The translations under genes were made by a program, and so were the position numbers. Shown here piece after piece: positions 48,892-57,664 of a stretch of 64,000 nucleotides of DNA (position 1 is the stretch's first letter; every line of letters starts with the position of its first letter). Below the pieces are notes generated by a model that saw nothing but the letters and a program-made list of their open reading frames with translations, made no database searches and was not told the origin of the DNA. The stretch is from Sphingobium aromaticiconvertens (GTDB taxonomy: Bacteria; Pseudomonadota; Alphaproteobacteria; Sphingomonadales; Sphingomonadaceae): contig NZ_JBANRJ010000001.1 of the NCBI RefSeq assembly GCF_037154075.1, positions 3,529,501 through 3,593,500 of the forward strand. Reading direction: 5' to 3'.

Positions 48892-50755
48892 CTGTGTCAA
48901 ACTACCGAGAAAAAGGGGCAGTCCGATCCAGGCGCCATCAGCGAGTGAACATCATACGGACCAGCGTACACTGGACCTTTGGCCCATCGGCAATTGCCAG
49001 GCATCAGCGCTCATAGACCGCGCCGGACGCATGATCTGGGCCTGTGTGCCGCGCGTGGACGGCGATCCCGTCTTCTCGGCCCTGATCGACGACAGCGCCT
49101 ATGACGCCCCCGACGCGCGCGGTTTCTGGGCGATCGAACTGGAAGGCTGCGTGAAGGTCGAGCAGCATTATATCCGCAACACCCCCGTACTGGTGACACG
49201 CCAGAGCGACGACCATGGCAACGCCATAGAAACCTACGATTTCTCTCCCCGACACAAGGCGAAGGGGCGCATGTACCGCCCGGTCGCCTTCGCCCGCGTG
49301 GTGCGCCCCGTGGCGGGCAGCCCCCGCATCCGCATCCGCCTGCGCCCGACGACATCGTGGAACAGCGAAGCCGTGCCGATCACCTATGGTTCCAACCATG
49401 TCCGCATGGTCCTGGCCTATATGGCCATGCGCCTGTCCACCAACGCGCCCATCGGCCTGATTTCACAGGAAAGCTGGTTCCGGCTGGAACGCGACGCGCA
49501 TTTCTTCCTGGGGCCGGACGAAAGCTTCTCCGACGCGCTGCGCCCGGCGGTCGAGCGGATGCTGGATGACACGATCCACGAATGGCAGATGTGGGTGCGC
49601 GGCCTCGCCATCCCGCCCGAATGGCAGGAAGCGGTCATCCGGTCGGCCATTACGCTCAAACTCTGCCAGCATGAGGAAACCGGCGCGATCGTCGCCGCGC
49701 TCACCACCAGCATTCCCGAACATGCCGATTCAGGCCGAAACTGGGATTATCGCTATTGCTGGGTCCGCGACGCCTATTACACAGTCGAGGCGCTCAATCG
49801 GCTGGGTGCGCTCGACGTACTGGAATCCTATCTCGAATATCTGCGCAACATCGTCGACGGCGCACGCGGCGGGCATATCCAGCCGCTCTACGACGTGCGT
49901 GGCAACGCCACCCTCACCGAATGGGAGGCGGACAAGCTGCCCGGCTATCGCGGCATGGGTCCGGTCCGCGTCGGCAACGCCGCCTATGAACAGATCCAGC
50001 ACGACGCTTATGGCCAGATCGTCCTGTCCTCGGTTCAGGGCTTCATTGACCAGCGCCTGCTCCGCATGGCCGGAATGGCGGATTTCGAAGCCCTTGAAGC
50101 CGTCGGCGAACGCGCCTGGAAAGTCTATGACCAGCCCGACGCGGGCCTGTGGGAACTGCGTACCCGCGCCCATGTCCACAGCTATAGCGCGGTCATGTGC
50201 TGGGCCGCCTGCGACCGCCTCGCCCATGCGGCCAAGGCACTGGACATGCCGGAGCGCGAACGCCATTGGCAGGACCGTGCGGACACCATGCACGCCCGCA
50301 TCGTAAACGCCGCATGGCGCCCGGACAGCCAGGCCATTTCCGCCAATTTCGAAGATGACGCCCGCGACGCCTCGCTGCTCCAGTTGCTCGACCTGCGCTT
50401 CCTCACCGCCGAAGACCCGATGTTCACCGGCACGCTGAAAGCATTGGAGGCGGACCTTCGGCGCGGCAACGACATGCTTCGCTACAGCGCGCCCGACGAT
50501 TTCGGCGAGCCTGTCACCGCCTTCAACGTCTGCACCTTCTGGCTGATCGAGGCGCTGTACCGCACCGGCCGCCGCGACGAAGCCCGCACCCTGTTCGACG
50601 AGATGCTGTCGCGCCGCACCGCCGCGGGCCTGCTCTCCGAAGACATCGACCCCAACACCGGCGAACTATGGGGCAATTATCCGCAAACCTATTCCCTGGT
50701 CGGCATCATCAACTGCGCCGTCCTGCTGAGTAAACCCTGGAGCGCCTGTCGATGA
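48860..50755 (+). CDS. Glycoside hydrolase family 15 protein (trehalase/glucoamylase-like)
   Basis: Predicted inverting alpha-glycosidase, about 631 residues. The N-terminal beta domain starts near TLDLWPIGNCQASALIDRAG; the (alpha/alpha)6 barrel has RNWDYRYCWVRDAYYTVEAL near residue 300 and FWLIEALYRTGRRDEARTLFDEM. In this context it may be a trehalase or may act on maltose or other alpha-glucosides; sequence alone does not decide. No in-frame ATG precedes the conserved start, and only the GTGs at 48860 and 48872 can initiate it, both inside a hairpin of the upstream repeat. The stop overlaps otsA by four bases. Confidence 0.85.
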   Translation: MSDPVDRSPLRCVKLPRKRGSPIQAPSASEHHTDQRTLDLWPIGNCQASALIDRAGRMIWACVPRVDGDPVFSALIDDSAYDAPDARGFWAIELEGCVKVEQHYIRNTPVLVTRQSDDHGNAIETYDFSPRHKAKGRMYRPVAFARVVRPVAGSPRIRIRLRPTTSWNSEAVPITYGSNHVRMVLAYMAMRLSTNAPIGLISQESWFRLERDAHFFLGPDESFSDALRPAVERMLDDTIHEWQMWVRGLAIPPEWQEAVIRSAITLKLCQHEETGAIVAALTTSIPEHADSGRNWDYRYCWVRDAYYTVEALNRLGALDVLESYLEYLRNIVDGARGGHIQPLYDVRGNATLTEWEADKLPGYRGMGPVRVGNAAYEQIQHDAYGQIVLSSVQGFIDQRLLRMAGMADFEALEAVGERAWKVYDQPDAGLWELRTRAHVHSYSAVMCWAACDRLAHAAKALDMPERERHWQDRADTMHARIVNAAWRPDSQAISANFEDDARDASLLQLLDLRFLTAEDPMFTGTLKALEADLRRGNDMLRYSAPDDFGEPVTAFNVCTFWLIEALYRTGRRDEARTLFDEMLSRRTAAGLLSEDIDPNTGELWGNYPQTYSLVGIINCAVLLSKPWSACR

Positions 50756-52161
50756 GCCGCCTTATAGTCATCTCCAACCGCGTGAGCCGTCCCGGCACCG
50801 GCGGTAATCAGGGAGGGTTGGCGGTCGCGCTGTCCGATGCCTTGCGCGAAAGCCGGGGCATCTGGTTCGGCTGGTCGGGCAATGTGACGGACCAGTTTTC
50901 CGGCCATATCGGTTTTAGCGAGGATGAAGGGGTCAAGACCGCGACGATCGACCTGGAAGAACAGGACATCGACGAATATTATAATGGCTATGCGAACAAG
51001 ACGTTATGGCCGCTCTTTCACTTCCGCATCGACCTTGCCGAATATGCCCGCGATTTCGAGGGCGGCTATAATCGCGTCAACCAGCGCTTCGCCGACACCG
51101 CCAGTCCGCTGATCGAGCCAGAGGATGTCGTATGGATTCACGATTATCATCTGATTCCGCTGGGCGACATGCTCCGCAAACGCGGCCTTAACAACCGCAT
51201 GGGCTTCTTCCTCCACATCCCCTGGCCGCCCACCCGCCTGCTCGTCTCGCTACCCCACCATACGAAACTGGTGCAGACCATGTTCGCTTATGACGTGGTT
51301 GGCTTCCATACGGAGGAATGGCTGGAATCCTTCCGCCACTATGTAGAGCGGGAGATGGGCGGAACCGTCGATGGCGATTTCATTACGCTGGGCGACCGCA
51401 CCATTCAGGCCGTCGCCTGTCCGATCGGCATCAACGCGCAGGAATTTTCCGAAGCTGCGACCAGCGACACGGCGCAAGACATGCATCACCGGCTTCGCGC
51501 CTCGCTTCAGGATCGGGCGATGATCGTCGGCGTCGACCGGCTCGACTACAGCAAGGGGCTGGAAGAACGGTTCAACGGCTATGCCCGCTTCCTCAAGGAT
51601 CACCCCGAACATCATCGCAAGGTGCTGCTGACCCAGATCGCGCCGCCCTCGCGCGAGGACGTCGAGAGCTATCAGCAGATCCGCGCAACGCTGGATTCAC
51701 TCGCGGGTCGGCTCAACGGCGAATATTCCGATGTCGACTGGACCCCCATCCGCTACGTCAATCAGGGCTATCCCCGCGACAAGCTGGCCGGCATCTATCG
51801 CAGCGCAAAGATCGGCCTCGTCACCCCCTTGCGCGACGGGATGAATCTGGTGGCGAAGGAATATGTGGCCGCACAAGACCCCCAGGATCCCGGCGTCCTC
51901 ATCCTCTCGCGCTTCGCCGGCGCGGCGCTGCAGCTCAAGGACGCCCTCCTCATCAACCCCTACAGCCCGGAGGAAATGTCAGACGCGATTCTGCGCGCCC
52001 TCACCATGCCGCTGGACGAGCGCAAGAAACGCTGGCGCGCGATGATGGACAGTGTCGAGGGGCAGGATATCAACTGGTGGCGCACTTGTTTCGTCGGCCG
52101 CCTGATGATCTCGCAGGATGAACCCGCCGCCCCAGTCGAACCGGAACCGACAGAGGGCTAG
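50752..52161 (+). CDS. otsA: Trehalose-6-phosphate synthase
   Basis: Glycosyltransferase (GT20) forming trehalose 6-phosphate from UDP-glucose and glucose 6-phosphate; 469 residues. MSRLIVISNRVSRPGTGGNQ at the start and GGLAVAL are the N-terminal donor-side loop; VWIHDYHLIPLGDMLRK and VDRLDYSKGLEERF are family signatures. It overlaps the GH15 gene by four bases, so translation is coupled. With otsB it completes trehalose synthesis, used for osmotic and desiccation stress. Confidence 0.95.
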   Translation: MSRLIVISNRVSRPGTGGNQGGLAVALSDALRESRGIWFGWSGNVTDQFSGHIGFSEDEGVKTATIDLEEQDIDEYYNGYANKTLWPLFHFRIDLAEYARDFEGGYNRVNQRFADTASPLIEPEDVVWIHDYHLIPLGDMLRKRGLNNRMGFFLHIPWPPTRLLVSLPHHTKLVQTMFAYDVVGFHTEEWLESFRHYVEREMGGTVDGDFITLGDRTIQAVACPIGINAQEFSEAATSDTAQDMHHRLRASLQDRAMIVGVDRLDYSKGLEERFNGYARFLKDHPEHHRKVLLTQIAPPSREDVESYQQIRATLDSLAGRLNGEYSDVDWTPIRYVNQGYPRDKLAGIYRSAKIGLVTPLRDGMNLVAKEYVAAQDPQDPGVLILSRFAGAALQLKDALLINPYSPEEMSDAILRALTMPLDERKKRWRAMMDSVEGQDINWWRTCFVGRLMISQDEPAAPVEPEPTEG

Positions 52162-52198
52162 AGCAGGAACGCGATCCCATTGGATCAGGCGCCTGCTC
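52161..52198. terminator. Hairpin just after otsA
   Basis: GAGCAGG (52161-52167) pairs with CCTGCTC (52192-52198), with inner GATCC/GGATC pairing. It begins at the last base of the otsA stop and likely marks the operon end. Confidence 0.6.
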
Positions 52199-52243
52199 CA
52201 GCCCTTTGATTTAACGTGCTTTCTGCTTTCGTAATATTCTAGA

Positions 52244-52287
52244 GCATTTTCTAAGCAGATGACATCATCTGCTGACTCGGAAAATGC
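52244..52287. repeat. 44-nt structured repeat, copy 3
   Basis: Outer arms GCATTTTC (52244-52251) and GAAAATGC (52280-52287), a perfect 9-bp inner stem (52254-52262 with 52265-52273) and ACTCG at 52275-52279. Same layout and length as copies 1 and 2. Confidence 0.85.
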
Positions 52288-52306
52288 GGAAAACAAAAGA
52301 TAAAGG

Positions 52307-52342
52307 GAGCATGATCCGATTCAGTCTGATCGGATCATGCTC
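52307..52342. repeat. Second hairpin following repeat copy 3
   Basis: A 14-bp perfect stem (52307-52320 with 52329-52342) and eight-base loop. It repeats the A-then-B order seen at copies 1 and 2. The stop codon of the small minus-strand gene at 52342 touches its edge. Confidence 0.8.
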
Positions 52343-52500
52343 TAGTTAACCTGTATGGCGGACCCGGCCTCGTTCAACAGCCCCACGCCGAACGCGAGAT
52401 GCCGCTCCTGAATCCTGCAAATCACCGCCAATAACGGCTTTGCTCTCCGACTCAGCGCAAAGCCACCTTCCGACAGAGATGGACAAAGGGTGACGCCCAT
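52342..52500 (-). CDS. Small hypothetical protein with strong ribosome-binding site
   Basis: A 52-residue frame on the minus strand from ATG 52500. AAAGGAGGG stands four bases upstream of the ATG, one of the best ribosome-binding sequences in the window, which argues the frame is real. The product begins [20 protein letters not shown] and ends [10 protein letters not shown], with a hydrophobic middle ([21 protein letters not shown]). No family recognised. It is convergent with otsA and divergent from purC. Confidence 0.55.
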   Translation of the reverse strand: MGVTLCPSLSEGGFALSRRAKPLLAVICRIQERHLAFGVGLLNEAGSAIQVN

Positions 52501-52629
52501 CCGACCCTCCTTTCATTGCACGGTAACGTGCTTTGCGTTAAGGGCGCTGGTGAAGCAGCCCCGGCACCCGCTGATCCATTCGATTCGCGTTTGCCGGGGC
52601 GCAGTATTTTTGACCAGACAGGAATGCGT

Positions 52630-53418
52630 ATGGCCCGTCGCCGCCAAATCTACGAAGGCAAGGCAAAGATCCTTTACGAAGGCCCGGAACCGGGCACGAT
52701 CATCCAATATTTCAAGGATGACGCCACCGCCTTCAACGCGCAGAAGAAGGGCACGATTTCCGGCAAGGGCGTGCTCAACAACCGTATCTCCGAGCATGTC
52801 TTCACCCTGCTCGGCCAGATCGGCATCCCCACCCATTTCATCCGTCGCCTCAACATGCGTGAGCAGTTGGTGCGGCAGGTCGAAATCATCCCGATCGAGG
52901 TCGTGGTCCGCAACGTTGCCGCCGGATCGCTCAGCAAGAAGCTGGGGATCGAGGAAGGCACGCAGCTTCCCCGCACCCTGATCGAATATTGCTACAAGGA
53001 CGATGCGCTGGGCGACCCGCTGATCTCCGAAGAGCATATCGCCTGCTTCGGCTGGGCCACCCAGGAAGAGATGCACGACATCGCCGACATGGCGATTCGC
53101 GTGAACGACTTCATGTGCGGCCTGTTCGCGGGCATTGGCATCCGCCTCGTCGACTTCAAGCTGGAGTTCGGACGCCTGTGGGATGGCGACTATAGCCGCG
53201 TCATCCTGGCGGACGAAATCAGCCCCGACGGATGCCGCCTGTGGGACATGGAAACCGGCGAGAAGCTGGACAAGGACCGGTTCCGCCGCGACCTTGGCGG
53301 CGAAGTGGAGGCCTATCAGGAGGTCGCCCGCCGCCTTGGCCTACTGCCGGACGGCGCCGATACGACCGTGCTCGACCTCGACACCCATCGCAAGAAGAAG
53401 GCGAAGGACGAGGGCTAA
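52630..53418 (+). CDS. purC: Phosphoribosylaminoimidazole-succinocarboxamide synthase
   Basis: ATP-dependent purine enzyme joining CAIR with aspartate. About 262 residues from ATG 52630 ([18 protein letters not shown]). Motifs [37 protein letters not shown] and [25 protein letters not shown], cited as [18 protein letters not shown], are typical. Longer readings to 52516 have no family sequence. It is followed by purS and purQ about 370 bases on, with an opposing small gene in between. Confidence 0.96.
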   Translation: MARRRQIYEGKAKILYEGPEPGTIIQYFKDDATAFNAQKKGTISGKGVLNNRISEHVFTLLGQIGIPTHFIRRLNMREQLVRQVEIIPIEVVVRNVAAGSLSKKLGIEEGTQLPRTLIEYCYKDDALGDPLISEEHIACFGWATQEEMHDIADMAIRVNDFMCGLFAGIGIRLVDFKLEFGRLWDGDYSRVILADEISPDGCRLWDMETGEKLDKDRFRRDLGGEVEAYQEVARRLGLLPDGADTTVLDLDTHRKKKAKDEG

Positions 53419-53472
53419 GGCTCTATTCTAAAAGGTTTGCGCGGCCGCTGGGTCGCGCGAACCCTTCAGGCC

Positions 53473-53622
53473 TCAATTGCCAGAGCGGTAACCGATCAGC
53501 AAACCAAAGCAGAAGGTCGCCAGCAGCGAAAGCTGGACGCGACCATGCGGATCGTCATAGCCGACGAGTTGCTGACCCCAGGCGAAAAGCCCGACGAACA
53601 GGGCAAGGGCAATACCAGACAT
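53473..53622 (-). CDS. Small membrane protein between purC and purS
   Basis: A 49-residue frame on the minus strand from ATG 53622 to TGA 53473. The product has two hydrophobic segments, IALALFVGLFAWGQQL and LSLLATFCFGLLIGY, joined by a short polar loop (VGYDDPHGRVQ), so it is predicted to be a two-helix membrane protein. It lies opposite the purC-purS operon direction. No known family; the clear transmembrane pattern is the only support. Confidence 0.55.
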   Translation of the reverse strand: MSGIALALFVGLFAWGQQLVGYDDPHGRVQLSLLATFCFGLLIGYRSGN

Positions 53623-53785
53623 GGCCCAACGCTTTCTCCGTTGCGAAACTGTCCAATCCTAGCGGATGGCCTCTAACAAATCGCTAAAGGCGGCTCCCCA
53701 AGATTTTCCGATGACCGCGCTGTTCCCATACGCGACGAAATCGCTATAGGGAGCGCCAAGTGTCGACCTCAGGAGTCCCTGTCCC

Positions 53786-54019
53786 ATGAAAGCCCGCATC
53801 TTCGTAACCCTGAAAGGCGGCGTCCTCGACCCGCAGGGTAAAGCGATCCACCACGCGCTGGACGGTCTGGGCTTTAGCGGCGTCAACGACGTGCGCGCAG
53901 GCAAGCTGATCGAACTGGATCTGGCCGACGGCACCAGCGATGAAGATCTGGACGCCATGTGCCGCAAGCTGCTGGCCAACACCGTCATCGAAAACTACCG
54001 CATCGAAAAGGTGGCCTGA
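53786..54019 (+). CDS. purS: Phosphoribosylformylglycinamidine synthase subunit PurS
   Basis: Small subunit of the PurLQS FGAM synthase, which conveys ammonia from PurQ to PurL. 77 residues, the usual length, with MKARIFVTLKGGVLDPQGKAIHHALDGLGF and the end NTVIENYRIEKV. It is followed by purQ with a three-base gap, so they are co-translated. purL is not in the window; the PurS/PurQ split marks the Bacillus/alphaproteobacterial type of enzyme. Confidence 0.93.
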   Translation: MKARIFVTLKGGVLDPQGKAIHHALDGLGFSGVNDVRAGKLIELDLADGTSDEDLDAMCRKLLANTVIENYRIEKVA

Positions 54020-54022
54020 GCC

Positions 54023-54697
54023 ATGAAAAGCGCCGTCATCGTCTTTCCGGGCAGCAATTGCGACCGCGACCTGGCGGTAGCGTTCGAAGCGGTTAGCGGC
54101 GTCAAGCCGGTGATGGTGTGGCATCGCGATACCGAACTGCCCGCCGACATCGACCTGATCGGCGTGCCCGGCGGCTTTTCCTATGGCGACTATCTGCGCT
54201 CCGGCGCGATGGCGGCCCGCTCGCCCATCATGCAGGCGGTGGCCGACGCGGCGGCGCGCGGCACCTTCGTCCTGGGCATCTGCAACGGCTTTCAGGTATT
54301 GACCGAAACCGGCCTGTTGCCCGGTGCGCTGCTTCGCAACGCGGGCGGCCATTTCGTCTGCCGCGATGTCGCGCTGACCGTCGACAATGCGCAGAGCGCC
54401 TTCACCAGCCGCTATGAGGCCGGTGAGTCGATCAGCTACCCCGTCGCCCATCATGACGGCAATTATTTCGCCGATACGGCCACGCTGGACAGGCTGGAAG
54501 GCGAAGGCCGCATTGCCCTGCGTTATGCGACCAACATCAACGGTTCGGCCCGCAATATCGCTGGTATCCTAAACGAAGGTGGCAATGTGCTGGGCATGAT
54601 GCCCCACCCCGAACGGGTGATCGAAGCCGCGCACGGCAGCACCGATGGTCGCCGCCTGTTCGAAGGTCTGGTCGAAGGCCTGATGACCCGCGCCTGA
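54023..54697 (+). CDS. purQ: Phosphoribosylformylglycinamidine synthase subunit PurQ
   Basis: Glutaminase subunit supplying ammonia to PurL. 224 residues, class I amidotransferase. The nucleophile Cys is in [13 protein letters not shown] near residue 86, the catalytic His and Glu pair is in [15 protein letters not shown] near residue 194; the start is [19 protein letters not shown]. It directly follows purS. Both are expected to form one complex with PurL, encoded elsewhere. Confidence 0.96.
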   Translation: MKSAVIVFPGSNCDRDLAVAFEAVSGVKPVMVWHRDTELPADIDLIGVPGGFSYGDYLRSGAMAARSPIMQAVADAAARGTFVLGICNGFQVLTETGLLPGALLRNAGGHFVCRDVALTVDNAQSAFTSRYEAGESISYPVAHHDGNYFADTATLDRLEGEGRIALRYATNINGSARNIAGILNEGGNVLGMMPHPERVIEAAHGSTDGRRLFEGLVEGLMTRA

Positions 54698-55005
54698 CGG
54701 TCGAGCGCCGCTGACCGGCTGAGTATTGTCTGGAGCCGGATGACTTGGGTTTCGCACCCGACCTCCGTTCGTTTCGAGCGAAATCGAGAAACGTCGCGCA
54801 ACCCGTGAGGCCATGACAAAATCAAGCTATTATGTAGGTTGCAAACCCATTCCCTAAATGCCTGTCAGGGTTGGGAGCGGACAGTCGATCCGCCAGCTTT
54901 GCTAACAAATCACCATGCAGTTCAAGGCATTGACGGTGGGGTATGCTCATGGGCAAGCTTTCGGTCGTTCGATCGGCCACGGGCAAATGGCCGCACTGGA
55001 CCTTA
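54698..55005. other. Gene-free stretch between purQ and the cyclophilin gene
   Basis: About 310 bases with no supportable gene. A hairpin CGTTTCGAG (54770-54778) / CGAGAAACG (54785-54793) of the common dispersed CGTTTCGAG...GAAACG type of sphingomonads lies in it. It separates two convergent genes, so it probably holds only terminators. Confidence 0.45.
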
Positions 55006-55908
55006 TTATACGCGGGGCGGTGCATGACGGATAGGCACCGGCGCATTGCACAAATCTACGCCGCCTGCGGGCAGGTTATAGAAATCATCCTTGCGGTTGG
55101 CGCGGACCTTCAACCAGGCGGCGAAGCTGGCCGATGCGGTGTCCATAATCTGAAAGCGGGGTTGTTTGGCCGCAGGCAGATCGCTGCCCAGGCGAACCGA
55201 GAGAATCGGTATGGGACGCTCCTCTCCCTTGTAGAAGCCCAGGTCGCCCGATCCGCGCGGGAGGCTGGAGAGGACCTCCATCCCTTCTATCACCCTGCCG
55301 ACCACAGCGATATTGCGATCGAGCTGGCGTGGTGCCTGACCGATGACAGCATAGAGCTCCGCGCCGGTGCCCGCGTCGGGCGACAGGTTGCGACCGACGC
55401 CGACCATCGCATAGCAATGCGGCAGCCAGGCCACCCGTTCATCCATTGCGACCGGCCAGCCATCGATGAAACCAGCCTTGCGCGCATAGCTGTCGGGATA
55501 GGGCAAGGGCGTGATGCGCGCGCCACCCAAGGCCGAGAGCGGCACCGTATAGGCTTCGACAAGGCCTGTTGGCATATCTGCGGGCAGCGGCTTCTTTTCG
55601 CTGCGGTCGCCCCACTGGACGACATAATTATCCTGCACCCGGTTGATGCTGGTTCCGTCCCACCAATGCGCGCGGGCAAGTGTGCGGATATTGGCGACAT
55701 GCGCCCGACTGAAAACTGGCGCCAACTGGATGACGACGCGCCGGTCGTCCGGAAGCATCATCACCAGCAGGTCGTTAGCCGGAATGACCTGCCACGCGGT
55801 TGCGGGCGCCTGTGCGACCACGAAACTGGGCGTAACCGGCTCCGAATACACAGGCGCTGTTGCCAGCAGGGCAAGGGCAAATGACGATCCAAAAAGCGGG
55901 CGCATCAT
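55006..55908 (-). CDS. Cyclophilin-type peptidyl-prolyl isomerase, exported
   Basis: About 300 residues with a signal peptide (about residues 1-21, ending VYS). The cyclophilin core appears in pieces: RRVVIQLAPVFSRAHVANIRTLAR near residue 56, YAVIGQAPRQLDRNIAVVGRVIEGMEVL near residue 190, cited as DRNIAVVGRVIEGMEVL, and RNAxx-like SINRVQDNYVVQWGD. The usual QGGDP site reads VVQWGD. A periplasmic proline isomerase is likely, with a long C-terminal region unlike simple cyclophilins. Confidence 0.82.
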   Translation of the reverse strand: MMRPLFGSSFALALLATAPVYSEPVTPSFVVAQAPATAWQVIPANDLLVMMLPDDRRVVIQLAPVFSRAHVANIRTLARAHWWDGTSINRVQDNYVVQWGDRSEKKPLPADMPTGLVEAYTVPLSALGGARITPLPYPDSYARKAGFIDGWPVAMDERVAWLPHCYAMVGVGRNLSPDAGTGAELYAVIGQAPRQLDRNIAVVGRVIEGMEVLSSLPRGSGDLGFYKGEERPIPILSVRLGSDLPAAKQPRFQIMDTASASFAAWLKVRANRKDDFYNLPAGGVDLCNAPVPIRHAPPRV

Positions 55909-55997
55909 CGCATCAAGCCTGACGATATGGAGAAAGTAAAGACGGCCCCTTGCCTAGTGCCTCACCGCGCGATAGGGAGCCGCCTTCCAGTGCATGC

Positions 55998-56088
55998 GGA
56001 GCGGTGGCCGAGTGGTCGAAGGCGCTCGCCTGGAAAGTGAGTATACGCCAAAAGCGTATCCAGGGTTCGAATCCCTGCCGCTCCGCCA
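55998..56088 (+). tRNA. tRNA-Ser(GGA)
   Basis: A 91-nt class II tRNA with encoded CCA. GGAGCGG pairs with CCGCTCC, the anticodon loop CTGGAAA gives GGA, a long variable arm follows (GTATACGCCAAAAGCGTATC region), the T arm is GGTTCGAATCC and the discriminator is G. Accessory DNA begins just after it, so it may be the site where the island integrated. Confidence 0.97.
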
Positions 56089-56469
56089 AGCAGTCCGTAT
56101 CCGGACAGCATTATCCATCAAACCTCTTAAAAACGGCGCAGTTCTGCGCCCTTCCCGTCGTCAATCCGTATCGCAGATGACGACAGCTGCCGGGTGTGCG
56201 TCAGCATTCGACCTGGTTTCTCCGGCACCCATGTGCGAACTACGCTTCGGGCGGTCGGTCATATAGAAATTTATTGATGCCCGCTGCATAAAATCTTGGA
56301 GAGAATGGCTTTCATCGAGCTGTAATCTATGGAATATTTCTGAAATCCGACGACATTCTTCCAAATGCAGCAGCAGGTCAGAACAGGTAATAAATTGCTG
56401 AAAAAAACAAAGCGATCAGGCATAACTCTGCCTGATCACTTCAAAATGCCGTTTGGGGGTAATACTCGG
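56089..56469. other. Stretch between tRNA-Ser and the first island gene
   Basis: About 380 bases, visibly less G/C-rich than the core. A minus-strand frame at 56161-56364 (67 codons) is the only candidate and has no family likeness or good ribosome-binding site. No copy of the tRNA-Ser 3' end other than the tRNA itself is seen here. Confidence 0.4.
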
Positions 56470-56784
56470 TCAGAACGCCCGTTTTACGCCGTATTCCAGC
56501 ATAACCTCCGTCTCAAGTGCCGTCACATCGATTTCGGAGATATCGGCGTTGAAGGCGCGTGATCCTTTCCGCGCTGCCATGAGCACCAGATCGATAAAAT
56601 CCTGGCAAAGCAGGCGCCGGCATTTGTCCGATGTCAGCTCTATAAGCCGGGCCTCGAACAGGGTAACCTTCTCCCTTTTGCCCATATGGCTGATAATCCA
56701 GATCCGCTCGTTCGCCATGTCCATGACACGTGAATGCGGGTCGCCCACCGTTTCGCGGCCTTTGGTATCAGCGCTCAAGACCAT
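56470..56784 (-). CDS. Hypothetical island protein
   Basis: About 104 residues from ATG 56784 (MVLSADTKGRETVG), overlapping the end of the DUF5681 gene by 17 bases. The centre, REKVTLFEARLIELTSDKCRRLLCQDFIDLVLMAARKGSRAF, cited as VTLFEARLIELTSDK and CQDFIDLVLMAARKG, is amphipathic. No family recognised. Being coupled to the DUF5681 gene and downstream of the methyltransferase, it belongs to the same transcript. Confidence 0.65.
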   Translation of the reverse strand: MVLSADTKGRETVGDPHSRVMDMANERIWIISHMGKREKVTLFEARLIELTSDKCRRLLCQDFIDLVLMAARKGSRAFNADISEIDVTALETEVMLEYGVKRAF

Positions 56785-57157
56785 GTTCTTCCAGATACTG
56801 GTTGAGTTCTCCCTTGCGCCGGAGCTCATTGATATAGGCCCTGTGCTCTTCCTTCATTTCATGTCGCCGGCGATTGTCACAGCGTGCCGCCGCTCCAAGG
56901 ACGATTTCAATGGATGCCTTCGCGGCAAGCCGGTTGGCCGCCTTGCCCGTCATGAGAGCGAGCGCATTATAATCGAACAGGGTCATCGTGTCTGGACTGC
57001 CGCTCGAGTCCAGAGGCACCAGCCGGTTGGCCACGTCAAGAATGGCCAGATCAAAGTCTATCATCGTCTCGCGACGGACAATTTCCTTCTTGGGTCGTCC
57101 CCTTTTGTTGCCCGATACGCCCGGTCCGAACCGGCCACTCCTGTCCCGGTCGGTCAT
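56768..57157 (-). CDS. DUF5681 domain protein
   Basis: A 129-residue protein whose N-terminus GRFGPGVSGNKRGRPKKE is the DUF5681 signature, a short conserved motif common in phage and integrative-element neighbourhoods. The rest (MIDFDLAILDVANRLVPLD, ALALMTGKAANRLAAKASIEIV) is alpha-helical with a basic C-terminal third. DUF5681 genes often stand next to terminase or DNA methyltransferase genes; here the methyltransferase gene overlaps its start by four bases, so they are co-translated. Function unknown. Confidence 0.82.
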   Translation of the reverse strand: MTDRDRSGRFGPGVSGNKRGRPKKEIVRRETMIDFDLAILDVANRLVPLDSSGSPDTMTLFDYNALALMTGKAANRLAAKASIEIVLGAAARCDNRRRHEMKEEHRAYINELRRKGELNQYLEEHGLER

Positions 57158-57586
57158 GACAGCGGATCCGGTTCGAGCGCTGCATCGGCGATGCGCTCCA
57201 TTGCTGCCATCCGCCGTGCCTTGACCTCGGCAAAGGTTTCGCCGGTCGCGTCCAGAACCGCTGCCTTACGGGTCAGCATCTGCCAGCGGCGTATCGTCAC
57301 AGCACAATAGCCCGGTTCATACTCGATCAGCCGAGCACGGCGCTTCGTCTTTTCCGCCGCGACCAGCGTCGAGCCCGATCCCCCGAATGGGTCGAGCACG
57401 ATCTCGCCACGCTTCGAGGTATCCTTGATCGCATCCATCACCATCGGTACGGGCTTGACCGTTGGGTGCAGGGCCAGCTCGGCATTGGCGCCGGTCTTGG
57501 TGGCACCGCGATAGTTCCATATGTTGGTCCGGTAGCGGCCGTTCCTGCCAAGCTCCACCGTATTGAGATGCGGCGCTGTACCCACC
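57154..57586 (-). pseudogene. 3' part of ParB-domain DNA methyltransferase split by IS21
   Basis: Codons from about 57586 down to 57154 encode the SAM-binding half of the methyltransferase: TAPHLNTVELGRNGRY, then HPTVKPVPMVMDAIKD and EIVLDPFGGSGSTLVAA with the Gly-rich SAM loop, and a C-terminal helix-rich tail. The first residues follow on exactly from the 5' part at 59930 when the IS and one copy of the 6-bp target duplication are removed (Lys-Val-Gly-Thr-Ala-Pro). The two halves have no shared frame now, so it is a disrupted gene unless the IS is lost. Confidence 0.88.
57581..57586. repeat. IS21 target-site duplication, left copy (CCCACC)
   Basis: CCCACC directly precedes the TGTCA end of the IS. 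The identical hexamer is at 59930-59935 after the other end. Confidence 0.85.
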
Positions 57587-57664
57587 TGTCAACGGGCACC
57601 GAAGTTTCCCTAAAAGTGGGCGCCTAAAATTCCCTGCTTTGGCTGGGCGGATTGATGTCGGTGA

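Noticed and set aside
54943..55884. Open frame opposite the cyclophilin gene
   Set aside because: Mirror frame with no domain; the minus-strand product has a signal peptide and cyclophilin pieces.
56161..56364. 67-codon frame near tRNA-Ser, minus strand
   Set aside because: No convincing ribosome-binding site and no recognisable domain; kept only as a note in the gap entry.
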